Made by a program: the position numbers and the translations under genes
Notes under the pieces: model-generated
The model's database searches: none
What the model saw: only the letters and a program-made list of their open reading frames with translations
Told to the model about the DNA's origin: nothing
Source: Bacteroidales bacterium UBA6267
GTDB taxonomy: Bacteria > Bacteroidota > Bacteroidia > Bacteroidales > UBA1556
Direction: 5' to 3'
Assembly (NCBI GenBank): GCA_002440745.1
Contig: DJVB01000050.1
Coordinates: 1-64,000 of the forward strand
Length of the DNA: 64,000 nt
Part shown: positions 7,399-16,672 of the stretch, piece after piece
Numbering within the stretch: position 1 is the stretch's first letter
Layout: each line of letters starts with the position of its first letter

Positions 7399-10137
7399 TC
7401 AAACTTTTTTTGTCTGTTTTCTGATTTCAACAAAAACCAAAAATCCAACTAAAAGCACCACAATTAAGGATGAAATGAAATTGATTGTAGAACCAATTTT
7501 ATACGATTTTGGCTCAAATTTAAACTCAATTTTATGCTCACCGGATGGCAGTTTCATACCTCGCAGCACATAGTTTACACGAACATAATCCGTTTTCTGG
7601 TCATCAATATATGCATTCCAACCTTTATCGTAATAAATTTCGGAGAAAACAGCAAAACCATCGACAGCCGATTGCGACTTATAAACCAAATGATTCGGTT
7701 TATAGCTCTCAAGTTTAATAGTATAGCTGGCCGACTTTTGCGGGTCAAAATCTTTAATTTGGTCATAGAATCGTCTATCGATAATGGCTTCTTTGGTTGG
7801 GTTAAAAGAAGAAATCACCTCAACAGCAAATTGCTGAGCGACAAGCATTTCCTTTCTTTTAATCTCTGATAGATAAATATATCCGGGAGTTGTATCCGCC
7901 ATATCAACCCCAAGAATATACTTTTGTCCGAAACCTAATTTCAATTTGTCAAGATTTATCTCATCAATCACCTCTCCATCAGAGCCTTGTAAGATTTTTA
8001 TTGGAACCGTGAGCAAAACCGTGTCCACAGAATTTAACGGACGACCATAAACCTCAAAGGAAGCATTTGGATTTAAATTCTCAATGCGAACCAAAGTGCC
8101 AAGATGGTTAATCTCATCATCCGGTGAATCGACCCAAATCAAATCATCGACGAACCATGCATTGCCCAAAGCCCCATAATTTGGCTGCGCAAACACCTGT
8201 CCATCTTGCGATTGTTGGATAAAATATTTTGTGTTGAGCATATTGATTACAGGCATATTAAACTGAGAAAGATGGTAATCAATCAAATCTTGATATCTGC
8301 GAAACTTAGCCCCATGATAGCCCCCAAGAGATTTGTGGAAATAACTTGTCGAAGCATCCTGGAAGGTGCTAACTGTGGTATTGAATACCCTAAAATTCGG
8401 ATCTTTATCCTGTAAAATCTGTAAATCGGCTTGAGAAGGAGTAAACACAACCTCATTTTTGCGCTTGCGCTCATAATTCTTTTCGCTGATATATCTGGAA
8501 TCAACCGATAAAATATCAATAATAATTAGTAAACCAATTGCTGAGAGGAATGCTATTTTAGGAAGTTTTTTCATTGAAAACAAGAAACTTACAGCAGCAG
8601 CTACAAGAATGAAAAAGAAAGCACGAATGGCATCCGCTTTAAAAATGGTGATTCGAGCTAATTCCATATTATCGAAAATTGCTTGATAAGCAGCGGCATT
8701 TTGTGGGTCTTGAGCTTGCAGACTTGGCAATTGTTCCAATTCAGCTTGGGAGAAAAAATCGAAGAACATAGTCGGAGCTATGTAAAAAATGAAACTGAGA
8801 CCTGCAGTTAATCCCAACGAAATATAAAAACCCTTGCGATTTTCTTTGAGCACTTCGGGTTTGGTGAATAATTCTTTTAAAGTCAACATAGCCAAAACAG
8901 CTATCGAAAACTGAGCAATCACTAAAATCATCGAAACTGCCCTAAACTTATTATACATTGGAACATAATCGAGGAAGAAATCGGTGAACCACATCATATT
9001 TTTTCCCCAGGCAAGGAAGATGGATAAAAGAGTTGCAGCCAGAAATACCCATTTTAGTTCAGATTTCACGAGGAATAATCCCAGAACAAATAAGAAGACC
9101 ATAATAGCTCCAACATAAACCGGACCTGAGGTAAAAGGCTGATCGCCCCAGTAGGAGTTTTGACGAGCAACTGTTGATTTAAACTGATTATCCACTTTTT
9201 CCATAGCTTTTTCATGTTCTTGAAGATAGCCACTTGCGCCACCTTTGGCATTGGGAATCATCAAACTAAAAGTTTCCGCCTTGCCATAACTCCATTGAGT
9301 TGCATAGCCTTTATCTAAGCCGGATGAAGATTTATCATGCTTATCGAAAGTTAGCTCCGCTTTTCCGCGAATGGTATAAGGAGAATACTCGAGGGTGGTC
9401 AGCAGGCTTCCGATATTAGTTGAAAAAGCTAAGCCGGCGGCAACCAACAAAACTGCCGAGGATTTAATAAATCCCGGTAAGGTTTTGTCTTTCAAAGCCT
9501 TAACCAATTCAGTTATACCAAGTATGAGAACAATAATACCGAGATAATAAGTTATTTGAGGGTGATTAGCGTAGAGTTGCAGACCTAAAAACAAGGCCGT
9601 TAAAATCCCGCCGACAAGATATTTTCCGCGAAAAGTGAGAATTATAAAAGCTAAAGTGGGCGCCATATAACCAATGGCATGAGCTTTAGAATTATGTCCG
9701 GCCTCAAGAATTATGATGAAATAGCTGGAGAATGCAAAAGCAATTGCACCAATCAAACTCAACCACGAATTCAGTTTTAGAGTTCGGAGAAGGATAAAAA
9801 ATCCCAACATATAAATGAACAAATAGTCGGCGGGGCGTGGCAATCCTAACCGAAAGATATATTTGTCGATATAGCTTAAAAAATTAGTGCCGTAATAAAC
9901 AGAAATCTGATAGGCCGGCATACCGCCAAACATTGCATTTGACCATAAAGGCTCTTCACCGAAGGCATTTCGATGGTCAACAATTTCCTTCGACATACCT
10001 TTATGATTCACAATATCAGCCTGTTTCAGTTGTTTTCCATCAAAGAGAGGTTGAAAAAAGAAAAAGACAACCAATAGAAAAATCAGGATAGCAGCGCCAT
10101 CCGGTAAAACTTTTTTAAAATCGAAATCTTTCAACAT
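7399..10137 (-). CDS. YfhO family integral membrane protein
   Basis: 912 residues, a normal length for the large Bacteroidota YfhO proteins. It begins with a membrane segment (AAILIFLLVVFFFFQPL, about residues 14-30), a periplasmic loop that ends in LPRPADYLFIYMLGFF, then about a dozen transmembrane helices to residue 570, a long soluble C-terminal domain, and a last helix (SSLIVVLLVGFLVFVE) near the C-terminus. YfhO proteins are GT-C-like membrane proteins; the Firmicutes members are implicated in glycosylating lipoteichoic acid. In Bacteroidota the acceptor is unknown. The DUF4834-like gene lies 11 bp upstream and a glycosyltransferase follows, which supports a role in surface glycan modification. 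Confidence 0.88.
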   Translation of the reverse strand: MLKDFDFKKVLPDGAAILIFLLVVFFFFQPLFDGKQLKQADIVNHKGMSKEIVDHRNAFGEEPLWSNAMFGGMPAYQISVYYGTNFLSYIDKYIFRLGLPRPADYLFIYMLGFFILLRTLKLNSWLSLIGAIAFAFSSYFIIILEAGHNSKAHAIGYMAPTLAFIILTFRGKYLVGGILTALFLGLQLYANHPQITYYLGIIVLILGITELVKALKDKTLPGFIKSSAVLLVAAGLAFSTNIGSLLTTLEYSPYTIRGKAELTFDKHDKSSSGLDKGYATQWSYGKAETFSLMIPNAKGGASGYLQEHEKAMEKVDNQFKSTVARQNSYWGDQPFTSGPVYVGAIMVFLFVLGLFLVKSELKWVFLAATLLSIFLAWGKNMMWFTDFFLDYVPMYNKFRAVSMILVIAQFSIAVLAMLTLKELFTKPEVLKENRKGFYISLGLTAGLSFIFYIAPTMFFDFFSQAELEQLPSLQAQDPQNAAAYQAIFDNMELARITIFKADAIRAFFFILVAAAVSFLFSMKKLPKIAFLSAIGLLIIIDILSVDSRYISEKNYERKRKNEVVFTPSQADLQILQDKDPNFRVFNTTVSTFQDASTSYFHKSLGGYHGAKFRRYQDLIDYHLSQFNMPVINMLNTKYFIQQSQDGQVFAQPNYGALGNAWFVDDLIWVDSPDDEINHLGTLVRIENLNPNASFEVYGRPLNSVDTVLLTVPIKILQGSDGEVIDEINLDKLKLGFGQKYILGVDMADTTPGYIYLSEIKRKEMLVAQQFAVEVISSFNPTKEAIIDRRFYDQIKDFDPQKSASYTIKLESYKPNHLVYKSQSAVDGFAVFSEIYYDKGWNAYIDDQKTDYVRVNYVLRGMKLPSGEHKIEFKFEPKSYKIGSTINFISSLIVVLLVGFLVFVEIRKQTKKV

Positions 10138-10148
10138 AATATTTAAAA

Positions 10149-10427
10149 TTAATCTTTAATTTCTTCGTAATCAATATATTCACCAAAATCATCCGTTTTC
10201 CCCTTTCGGTCGTCGGACGATTTTCGCTTCACTTTCACCTCGCCATCTTTAGATGTTGATTGGTTTGGGTCGAGATGAGGATTAGCATCATAAAATTTCT
10301 TTTGAAAATTATTCAAATATCGTTTCACTAAGAAAGGGAAAACAAAGCGAACCAATAATCTGAAAACATAGTAAACTATAATTAAAATAAACAAAACCCG
10401 TAAAAATCCGGTTAGAGAAGCTTCCAT
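10149..10427 (-). CDS. DUF4834-like small membrane protein
   Basis: 92 residues: one N-terminal transmembrane helix (about residues 8-32, FLRVLFILIIVYYVFRLLVRF) followed by a basic then acidic cytoplasmic tail ending YIDYEEIKD. This matches the DUF4834 pattern, a short Bacteroidota protein commonly encoded beside yfhO. It starts the yfhO-glycosyltransferase transcription unit, 11 bp before YfhO. Function unknown; an accessory role for YfhO is inference from the gene order only. Confidence 0.75.
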   Translation of the reverse strand: MEASLTGFLRVLFILIIVYYVFRLLVRFVFPFLVKRYLNNFQKKFYDANPHLDPNQSTSKDGEVKVKRKSSDDRKGKTDDFGEYIDYEEIKD

Positions 10428-10497
10428 AAAAAATCAAAATTTGGCGCTAAATTATTTAAAAAACGGCAAAGACTAACAACGTAAATTTCAGGATTTG

Positions 10498-11880
10498 TTA
10501 TGCGATGTCAAACAAGTTCAGTTGATTGATAAAAACCATAGCAATTGCAATAGGAGCCAGATATTTAACTACAAAAAGGAAGAAGTTAAACAAGGTAGCT
10601 TTGAGAGTTCCTTCGTTAGAAATTTCGGCAAATAACTGCTTTCTTCCGAGCACCCAACCGGCAAACACAACAATCAATAATCCACCAAAAGGTAACAAAA
10701 TATTAGCACTTACATAGTCCATCAAATCGAAGAAAGACATTCCGAAAACAACCAACTCATCCTTTAATGGTCCGAGCGAAAGAGTGCAAACTATTCCAAC
10801 TAACGAAATGGAAACGGCGGAAATAGCGGTAGCTTTTAACCTCGTCATATTTTTTTCTTCAACAAGATATGCCACAACTACCTCCAAAACTGAAATTGTG
10901 GATGTTAGAGCAGCAATTGCGAGGAGTAAAAAGAACAAGATTGCGAAAAAATATCCTCCGGCCATTTGCTCAAAAACTAACGGAAGTGTGATAAAAACCA
11001 AGCCTGGACCTTCACCCGGATTTACATTAAAGGCAAAAACAGCCGGAAAAATAGCTACACCGGCAAGAATGGCAATCAGAGTATCAGTTAAGGAGACCGA
11101 TATTGCAGTATTTCCCAGATTGTCCGACTTTTGAATATAAGAGCCATAAGTAATAAGCACCCCCATTCCAATACTTAAAGAAAAGAAGGCTTGACCCAAA
11201 GCTTCTAAAACGACTGACATGGTAATTTTTGAGAAATCGGGTTTAAATAAAAACTCAATCCCCTTTGCCCCGCCAGGAAGCAGTAAAGAGTTGATTCCTA
11301 AGACAATAATTATTACCAAGAGCAATGGCATTAGGAACTTAGTATATTTTTCAATTCCATTTTTCACACCGGAAAAAACCACAAAAGCGGTTAAACCCAT
11401 AAAAAGGAGCTGCCAAAGCACCGGCAACCAGCCATTGGCCATAAAGGAGTTAAAATCAGATTGCAGGCTTTCGTTTGTACTGCCGACAAAACCCGTTTTT
11501 GAGGCTTCAATCAGATATTGCAAGGTCCAACCCGAAACAGTACTATAAAAAGAAAGAATGGTAAAAGCCGCAATAATACCCATCACACCGATTAAAAACC
11601 AGAGAGATTTGGGGGCTAATTTCCGAAAAGCACCAAAGGCATTAAGTTGAGCTTTACGACCGATAGTAAACTCAGCCAACATAACCGGAACACCAATTAA
11701 GAGCACAAAACCGATATAGATTAATAAAAAAGCACCTCCTCCATTCTCACCGACTATGTATGGAAAGCGCCAGATATTGCCCAAACCCACTGCCGAACCG
11801 GCGGCTGCGGCAATAATGCCCATCTTACTTCCAAAACTATCTCGAATAGTGCTATCCGAACCTCTATGAATAGTTGCCAT
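10498..11880 (-). CDS. Sodium-dependent transporter, NSS/SNF family
   Basis: 460 residues from the chosen ATG at 11880 (MATIHRGSDS). The frame is open to 11988, but a TAnnTTTG promoter element sits inside that extension, so the shorter start is preferred. TM1 carries the NSS signature with the Na+/substrate-site glycines (GSAVGLGNIWRFPY), followed by VPVMLAEFTIGR; eleven to twelve helices follow, as in LeuT and MhsT. Family knowledge: these symporters couple amino-acid or related uptake to Na+ in the inner membrane. Substrate is not predictable. It is divergent from the yhhQ-like gene. A Na+ economy fits the NhaD antiporter nearby. Confidence 0.92.
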   Translation of the reverse strand: MATIHRGSDSTIRDSFGSKMGIIAAAAGSAVGLGNIWRFPYIVGENGGGAFLLIYIGFVLLIGVPVMLAEFTIGRKAQLNAFGAFRKLAPKSLWFLIGVMGIIAAFTILSFYSTVSGWTLQYLIEASKTGFVGSTNESLQSDFNSFMANGWLPVLWQLLFMGLTAFVVFSGVKNGIEKYTKFLMPLLLVIIIVLGINSLLLPGGAKGIEFLFKPDFSKITMSVVLEALGQAFFSLSIGMGVLITYGSYIQKSDNLGNTAISVSLTDTLIAILAGVAIFPAVFAFNVNPGEGPGLVFITLPLVFEQMAGGYFFAILFFLLLAIAALTSTISVLEVVVAYLVEEKNMTRLKATAISAVSISLVGIVCTLSLGPLKDELVVFGMSFFDLMDYVSANILLPFGGLLIVVFAGWVLGRKQLFAEISNEGTLKATLFNFFLFVVKYLAPIAIAMVFINQLNLFDIA

Positions 11881-11916
11881 AGAAAATATATTTGCGGTTA
11901 AAAACCTGCAATTATA

Positions 11917-11924
11917 CAAAAATA
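11917..11924 (-). promoter_or_regulatory. -7 element TATTTTTG for the NSS transporter
   Basis: On the minus strand the sequence reads TATTTTTG, matching TAnnTTTG, 36 bp upstream of the ATG at 11880. Its position inside the longer open frame decides the start codon. Confidence 0.6.
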
Positions 11925-12010
11925 TGACGTTGGTCAGAAAAGCTAAATCAGAGCAAAACAACCAGCAAAAAAGACTAATTTTGAACATTATGAACTAACT
12001 CAAACCAATT

Positions 12011-12697
12011 TTGAAGAATATTAGTCCCGGCACACTTTATCTGATACTCACTTCGTTGTTTATCACCTCATTAGTAACGTCCAATCTGATTTTTCAGAAA
12101 TTTTTTCAATGGAATGCCTTTGGTCTTTATACCTTTGAATTATCCGTTGGAATAATTGCCTATCCAATCACATTTCTCATTACGGACATCATTTCGGAGA
12201 TATTTGGAAAGAAGGCCGCAAGCAAAGTTGTCTTAGCCGGATTATTCGCATCGGCATTTGCTCTGCTAATAATAGTTGTTTCGACAGGAGCAACTGCTAC
12301 AGAATGGTCACCGATCTCCGATTCTGAGTTTAAAAAAGTGTTCGGTTTTACCTTTATTGCAGTTGGTGCTTCCTTAGCTGCATATCTTTTAGCCCAATTA
12401 ATTGACGTGCATATTTTCCATTTTTTCAAAAAAATCACCAAAGGCAAGCATCTCTGGATAAGGAACAATTTCAGCACCTTCACTTCACAAATGGTTGATA
12501 CTGCCACTGTTTTAGCCCTACTTTGCAGCTTTGATGTTTTGCCTTGGGACAGTTTTTGGCTGCTATTTCTAAACGGATATCTTTTTAAATTCCTTTTTGC
12601 CCTATTGGATACCCCCATCATCTATCTCATTGTAAATCTGCTAAGAAGATATTATAATTTGCACGAAAAAACCGCAGAAGTTGAACTGAAATGGTAA
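12011..12697 (+). CDS. yhhQ: Queuosine precursor transporter, YhhQ/VUT family
   Basis: 228 residues, six predicted transmembrane helices. Typical family features are LITDIISEIFGKKAA after the second or third helix, the LAQLIDVHIFHFFKK segment and WIRNNFSTFTSQMVDT. Family knowledge: E. coli YhhQ imports 7-cyano-7-deazaguanine or 7-aminomethyl-7-deazaguanine for tRNA queuosine. The start is TTG at 12011: an in-frame stop lies at 11996 and no ATG occurs in the first 80 codons, so an ATG start would lose several helices. No preQ1-type leader fits in the short upstream gap. It is divergent from the NSS transporter and followed by tRNA-Phe. Confidence 0.88.
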   Translation: MKNISPGTLYLILTSLFITSLVTSNLIFQKFFQWNAFGLYTFELSVGIIAYPITFLITDIISEIFGKKAASKVVLAGLFASAFALLIIVVSTGATATEWSPISDSEFKKVFGFTFIAVGASLAAYLLAQLIDVHIFHFFKKITKGKHLWIRNNFSTFTSQMVDTATVLALLCSFDVLPWDSFWLLFLNGYLFKFLFALLDTPIIYLIVNLLRRYYNLHEKTAEVELKW

Positions 12698-12723
12698 AAT
12701 TTACAGTGGATTGAAAAAACTTC

Positions 12724-12752
12724 TTGGAGATTTAAAAAAAAATGTATTTTTG
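12724..12752 (+). promoter_or_regulatory. Promoter of tRNA-Phe: TTG (-33) / TATTTTTG (-7)
   Basis: TTG at 12724-12726, an 18-bp spacer and TATTTTTG at 12745-12752, 13 bp before the mature tRNA 5' end. Both Bacteroidota elements are present. Confidence 0.75.
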
Positions 12753-12765
12753 CACCCCTCAAACA

Positions 12766-12838
<73 letters not shown>

Positions 12839-12859
12839 CAAACGAGACAAAATAGTCAA

Positions 12860-12891
12860 CCCTTGAAAGCAATTTCAGGGGTTTTTTATTT
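12860..12891 (+). terminator. Terminator of tRNA-Phe
   Basis: Nine-bp stem (12860-12868 with 12873-12881, one G-T pair), 4-nt loop, then TTTTTTATTTT. Confidence 0.85.
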
Positions 12892-13000
12892 TGGCAAAAA
12901 GGGATAAAAACAGAACTGATTTTTGTCCTGTTTTTTTCTAATCTTAACTTGCTTCAAGAATCAAAAAAGATGGCATTTGTCAATATCTGAAATAAAATAT

Positions 13001-13029
13001 TTGTCATATATCTAAGATTTCTATCTTTG
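13001..13029 (+). promoter_or_regulatory. Promoter of nhaD: TTG / TATCTTTG
   Basis: TTG at 13001-13003, 18-bp spacer, TATCTTTG at 13022-13029, about 50 bp before the ATG at 13081. Same spacing as the tRNA-Phe promoter. Confidence 0.75.
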
Positions 13030-13080
13030 CAGCCTCAAATTCACGTCAATTAATTGTAACAAGTTTTAAATCAAGTAATT

Positions 13081-14550
13081 ATGGATATTTTTATTCTAAT
13101 GGTGGTGGTTTTTGTTCTGGGTTACGCATCAATAGCGCTAGAGCATCCGCTTAAAGTAAACAAAGCCCCAACTGCCCTTTTTATGGGTATGCTTTTGTGG
13201 GTAATTCTTGCCGTTTTCAACGAAAAGATTTTCAATTTGGGATTTAGTCCTAGCTTCAACATGATTCAAGGATGGTGTTCCGATTTAGCAGCCTATGTTG
13301 CTCCTGCAACGGGAGCAGAGCACATGAAGCACAGTTGGGAACATATTTCCCATCTTGGAGTTAATGATCCTGAACATGGTAATTTCATTGGCTTTGTAGG
13401 ATTCAGTCTTGGTGAGCACCTCAACGAAATTGGTCAAATTCTTTTCTTCCTTTTGGGAGCCATGACTATTGTTGAGACCATTGATCGTTATCAAGGTTTC
13501 AAATTAATCACCGACAAGATTACAACTACCAACCCTGTTAAATTAATATGGATTTTATCCGTTCTTACTTTCTTCATGTCGGCCTTACTCGACAACTTAA
13601 CCACTACAATTGTAATGGTAGCTTTGCTTCGAAAACTCGTTGACGACCAAAAACTTCGCTGGTTCTTTGCATCCATAATAGTTATTGCAGCAAACTCAGG
13701 TGGCGCATGGTCGCCAATTGGTGATGTAACCACGATTATGTTATGGATTGCGGGCAATGTTACTACAATGAAAATTATTGTTGGTGTATTCGTGCCATCT
13801 GTAGTTTCTATGGTGGTGCCACTGATTTTTGTAAGTCTTATGCTTAAAGGAAAAGAAGTTCACCGTCCGGCATTGAAAGCTGAAGACAAAGCAGATAGCG
13901 TTTCCGACCGTGAAAAACTATTCATACTCCTTCTCGGTATTGGTGGTTTACTCTTTGTTCCTGTATTAAAAACTTTAACCCATCTTCCTCCTTATGTTGG
14001 AATGTTGATGTCTCTGGGAGTTTTGTGGATAACAACTGAAGTATTAGTTCTACGCAAGCCAAAAGAAGCTCGCAGCAGATATTCCGTAATCTATATCCTT
14101 CAAAAAGTGGACGTTCCTACCATTTTCTTCTTCCTTGGCATCTTGATGGCTGTAGCTGCACTTCAAACTGCCGGACATTTAGATTTGATGGCAAAATGGC
14201 TCGACACTGCAACAAATCAAAATTATTATGTGATTGGTACTGTGATTGGTATTCTATCATCCATTGTTGATAATGTGCCTTTGGTTGCCGGTGCTATTGG
14301 CATGTATCCACTTGCCGAAACCGGTCATTTAGCTCAAGACGGATTATTCTGGGAATTTTTGGCATACACAGCCGGAACCGGCGGTTCGATGTTGATTATC
14401 GGCTCCGCTGCCGGAGTTGCCGCAATGGGTCTCGAAAAAATCGACTTCTTATGGTATGCTAAAAAGATTAGTTGGCTTGCAGCAGTAGGTTATTTTGCCG
14501 GTATCTTAGTTTACTGGGCCGAAAATGTACTATTTCATGTCGCTCATTAA
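13081..14550 (+). CDS. nhaD: Na+/H+ antiporter NhaD
   Basis: 489 residues, polytopic, twelve or so helices. NhaD/arsenite-permease-like superfamily features are the LLDNLTTTIVMVALLRK segment, IVIAANSGGAWSPIGDVTTIMLW in the first half and SSIVDNVPLVAGAIGMY plus AGTGGSMLIIGSAAGVAAMG in the second half, the paired inverted-repeat motifs with the acidic and Asn residues of the ion site. Family knowledge: exchanges cytoplasmic Na+ (or Li+) for protons in salt-exposed bacteria. It has its own promoter and terminator, so it is a single-gene unit. A marine or saline habitat is an inference. Confidence 0.93.
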   Translation: MDIFILMVVVFVLGYASIALEHPLKVNKAPTALFMGMLLWVILAVFNEKIFNLGFSPSFNMIQGWCSDLAAYVAPATGAEHMKHSWEHISHLGVNDPEHGNFIGFVGFSLGEHLNEIGQILFFLLGAMTIVETIDRYQGFKLITDKITTTNPVKLIWILSVLTFFMSALLDNLTTTIVMVALLRKLVDDQKLRWFFASIIVIAANSGGAWSPIGDVTTIMLWIAGNVTTMKIIVGVFVPSVVSMVVPLIFVSLMLKGKEVHRPALKAEDKADSVSDREKLFILLLGIGGLLFVPVLKTLTHLPPYVGMLMSLGVLWITTEVLVLRKPKEARSRYSVIYILQKVDVPTIFFFLGILMAVAALQTAGHLDLMAKWLDTATNQNYYVIGTVIGILSSIVDNVPLVAGAIGMYPLAETGHLAQDGLFWEFLAYTAGTGGSMLIIGSAAGVAAMGLEKIDFLWYAKKISWLAAVGYFAGILVYWAENVLFHVAH

Positions 14551-14573
14551 TAGCTAAAATCTTATTAATATCA

Positions 14574-14609
14574 AAAAAGGCTGCCCATTACGGACAGCCT
14601 TTTTCTTTT
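14574..14609 (+). terminator. Terminator of nhaD (bidirectional-looking)
   Basis: Stem AAAAAGGCTG (14574-14583) with CAGCCTTTTT (14595-14604), inner CC/GG pairing, then a T-rich tail. Confidence 0.85.
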
Positions 14610-14713
14610 CATAAAAAAAAGAAAGGACTTTTACAATCAATGCGAGCTTTGAATTAATAAGCAGAAATCGCAATTACCGCTCCCGACCACTGCACGGAAA
14701 CCGCATTATCAAA

Positions 14714-16672
14714 TTACCTCATTATCTCAAACCGCTTCACCTCACTTCGTTTGTCGTTTGAAAGCCGGAGAAAGTAAACGCCTGAGCTTAAGTTATCTAA
14801 AGAAATGGAAGTGGTAGAATTTTGCAGGATTTGGTTGTGAACCACCTGACCTTGAGCATTATAGATTGCAGCTTCACAACCGGACCAATTTGCTCCGATT
14901 TGTACCATTAACCTATCCTTCGCCGGATTGGGGAAAACTTCCCAAGATTGCTCAGGGTCAGGCTCTTGAAAGCCAACCCAAGTATTGACATAAACCAAAA
15001 CGGTATCGTAACCCGGACATACGCCGGAGTCGGTGACCATGATGCTGTAGGGATAAACCCCTGTAGCCATAACGCTGCCGTTAACGGTGAGAGTTTGGGA
15101 GGTGTCTCCTGTGCTCCAGAGGTAAGCACCGTAGCCGCTGCCTGCATCTAAAGTGACGGAGCTAACCGAGTCTATCTTTACATCCGGGCCTAAAGTGACC
15201 TGCGTTAACGGATAGATATCCACCACTTTGCGCACGGTATCGTGCATGCCATAGTGCAGACAGGCTGCCTCAACTAAATAGCTACCGGGCTGCGAGTACA
15301 CATGCGTGGGTTTGTATAGAGTGCTGCCATTGGAAGTAGGATTGGCCGTATCTCCAAAATCCCATAAAACCGTATAAACGCTATCCGACAAGCTAAACCG
15401 CACCGTATCTCCCACACAAGCACCAATATGCTCAAAATCTATATGCTTTTGGAGGTAAGAAGGAACTATCCATTGCTGGGGCATCCTTGCTCCAGACATG
15501 GTGGTTCCCATGAAAAAACCGGAATCAGCATAGGTGCAAGCTGGCATGAAGGAATCCGGATTATGGATTACTCCTAAATAATGGGAATAACTATAATTTT
15601 CCATTTTAGAAAGATAAATCTTACCATCAATTCCCAATTGCATTCCATGAAATCTTCGTTGATACGTAAAAGCCGGAATGGTGATAAACACTTTTGAATT
15701 TAATATATTAGCTGGTGTTCCAGCTTGCAGATTATATTGGTAAATATAGGATGATCCGGAAGGGCTATTCGTATAATAAAATTTACTGCAATCCTGAGAA
15801 AATTCTAAAAATTCCCCACGCTCAACAGAACTATTTGAGGTAATCGTTATCGGATTTGAGATAACTCCTGTAAGAGCATTAAAAGTAAACAATTGAATAA
15901 TAGTATCCAGTCCATACTCATCAATTTTGGTATTTTGAACCACCAATTTCCTTCCATTAGAGCTAAATTTCATCGTTCCGTGTGAACGAACAAAAGCAAG
16001 ACCAATAATGTTAAATTTATAGTTTAAACCAACCGTGGATATAACAGGTTGAATCGTGTCTCCACCTCCACAAAAAGGAAATGCATAAAACTTATTATTA
16101 TTAAGCCCATGTAAAACAACCCAATAACAATTGCCATAAGTATGTTTAACAACACCTAAATGATAAGAAGCGGAATCCATTAAAACCTTGTTCTTAGTAA
16201 GCACATCCCCTTTCCCGTTATCTAAGGTCATATCAATTACAGAATAATAAACTTTTCTATCATCGTTATATGCTTGAACAATATGATAGTATTGTTGGCT
16301 ATTAGTTGGGTTTTGAAAAATTAAATGAGTTTTATCCCCCATTATTGTATCTCCGTATAATCCAATATATCCTCCTTTTAAACCCCATCCATTAGGCATT
16401 TGTTGATGAAATCGATTATAAACAAAGTATCCATCACTATAAAAAAGTAAACTCCCTTGTTCATCTGAAATTGAAGAATAAAACGAATTAATAGATGCAC
16501 TATTACTATTAAAATTTATTGAAGTGCTTGTGTCAATTATTGAAGTATATGTACTAAAATCCAATGCACAATTATTGGCAAAATACCAATGCGCAGTATA
16601 TAAGTTAAAGTGTTGTGCTTTGGTACTCACCATTAATACTGTAAACAGGATAAGGAAGATGTGCTTTCTCAT
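14714..16672 (-). CDS. Large secreted PKD-domain protein with T9SS type A sorting domain
   Basis: 652 residues. Signal peptide at 1-19 (IFLILFTVLMVSTKAQ). Residues about 25-400 form a beta-rich region with repeated strands such as GSLLFYSDGYFVYN, LGVVKHTYGNCYWVVLHG, GTMKFSSNGRKLVV and DGKIYLSKM, as in WD40/beta-propeller-like surface proteins of this phylum. A PKD-like domain follows (VLWDFGDTANPTS... THVYSQPGSYLVEA, about 435-485), then a second beta-sandwich ending YDTVLVYV, and a sorting domain beginning WEVFPNPAKDR and ending RFEIMR. Predicted T9SS cargo at the surface. Base composition shifts strongly within the gene: the 3' third (about 15000-15420) is visibly GC-richer than the rest. 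Confidence 0.88.
   Translation of the reverse strand: MRKHIFLILFTVLMVSTKAQHFNLYTAHWYFANNCALDFSTYTSIIDTSTSINFNSNSASINSFYSSISDEQGSLLFYSDGYFVYNRFHQQMPNGWGLKGGYIGLYGDTIMGDKTHLIFQNPTNSQQYYHIVQAYNDDRKVYYSVIDMTLDNGKGDVLTKNKVLMDSASYHLGVVKHTYGNCYWVVLHGLNNNKFYAFPFCGGGDTIQPVISTVGLNYKFNIIGLAFVRSHGTMKFSSNGRKLVVQNTKIDEYGLDTIIQLFTFNALTGVISNPITITSNSSVERGEFLEFSQDCSKFYYTNSPSGSSYIYQYNLQAGTPANILNSKVFITIPAFTYQRRFHGMQLGIDGKIYLSKMENYSYSHYLGVIHNPDSFMPACTYADSGFFMGTTMSGARMPQQWIVPSYLQKHIDFEHIGACVGDTVRFSLSDSVYTVLWDFGDTANPTSNGSTLYKPTHVYSQPGSYLVEAACLHYGMHDTVRKVVDIYPLTQVTLGPDVKIDSVSSVTLDAGSGYGAYLWSTGDTSQTLTVNGSVMATGVYPYSIMVTDSGVCPGYDTVLVYVNTWVGFQEPDPEQSWEVFPNPAKDRLMVQIGANWSGCEAAIYNAQGQVVHNQILQNSTTSISLDNLSSGVYFLRLSNDKRSEVKRFEIMR

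Noticed and set aside
7382..7869. Overlapping plus-strand open frames within yfhO
   Set aside because: They lie entirely opposite the YfhO coding sequence and show no domain or promoter.
12160..12621. 153-codon minus-strand open frame opposite yhhQ
   Set aside because: A shadow frame of the yhhQ-like gene, with no independent signal.
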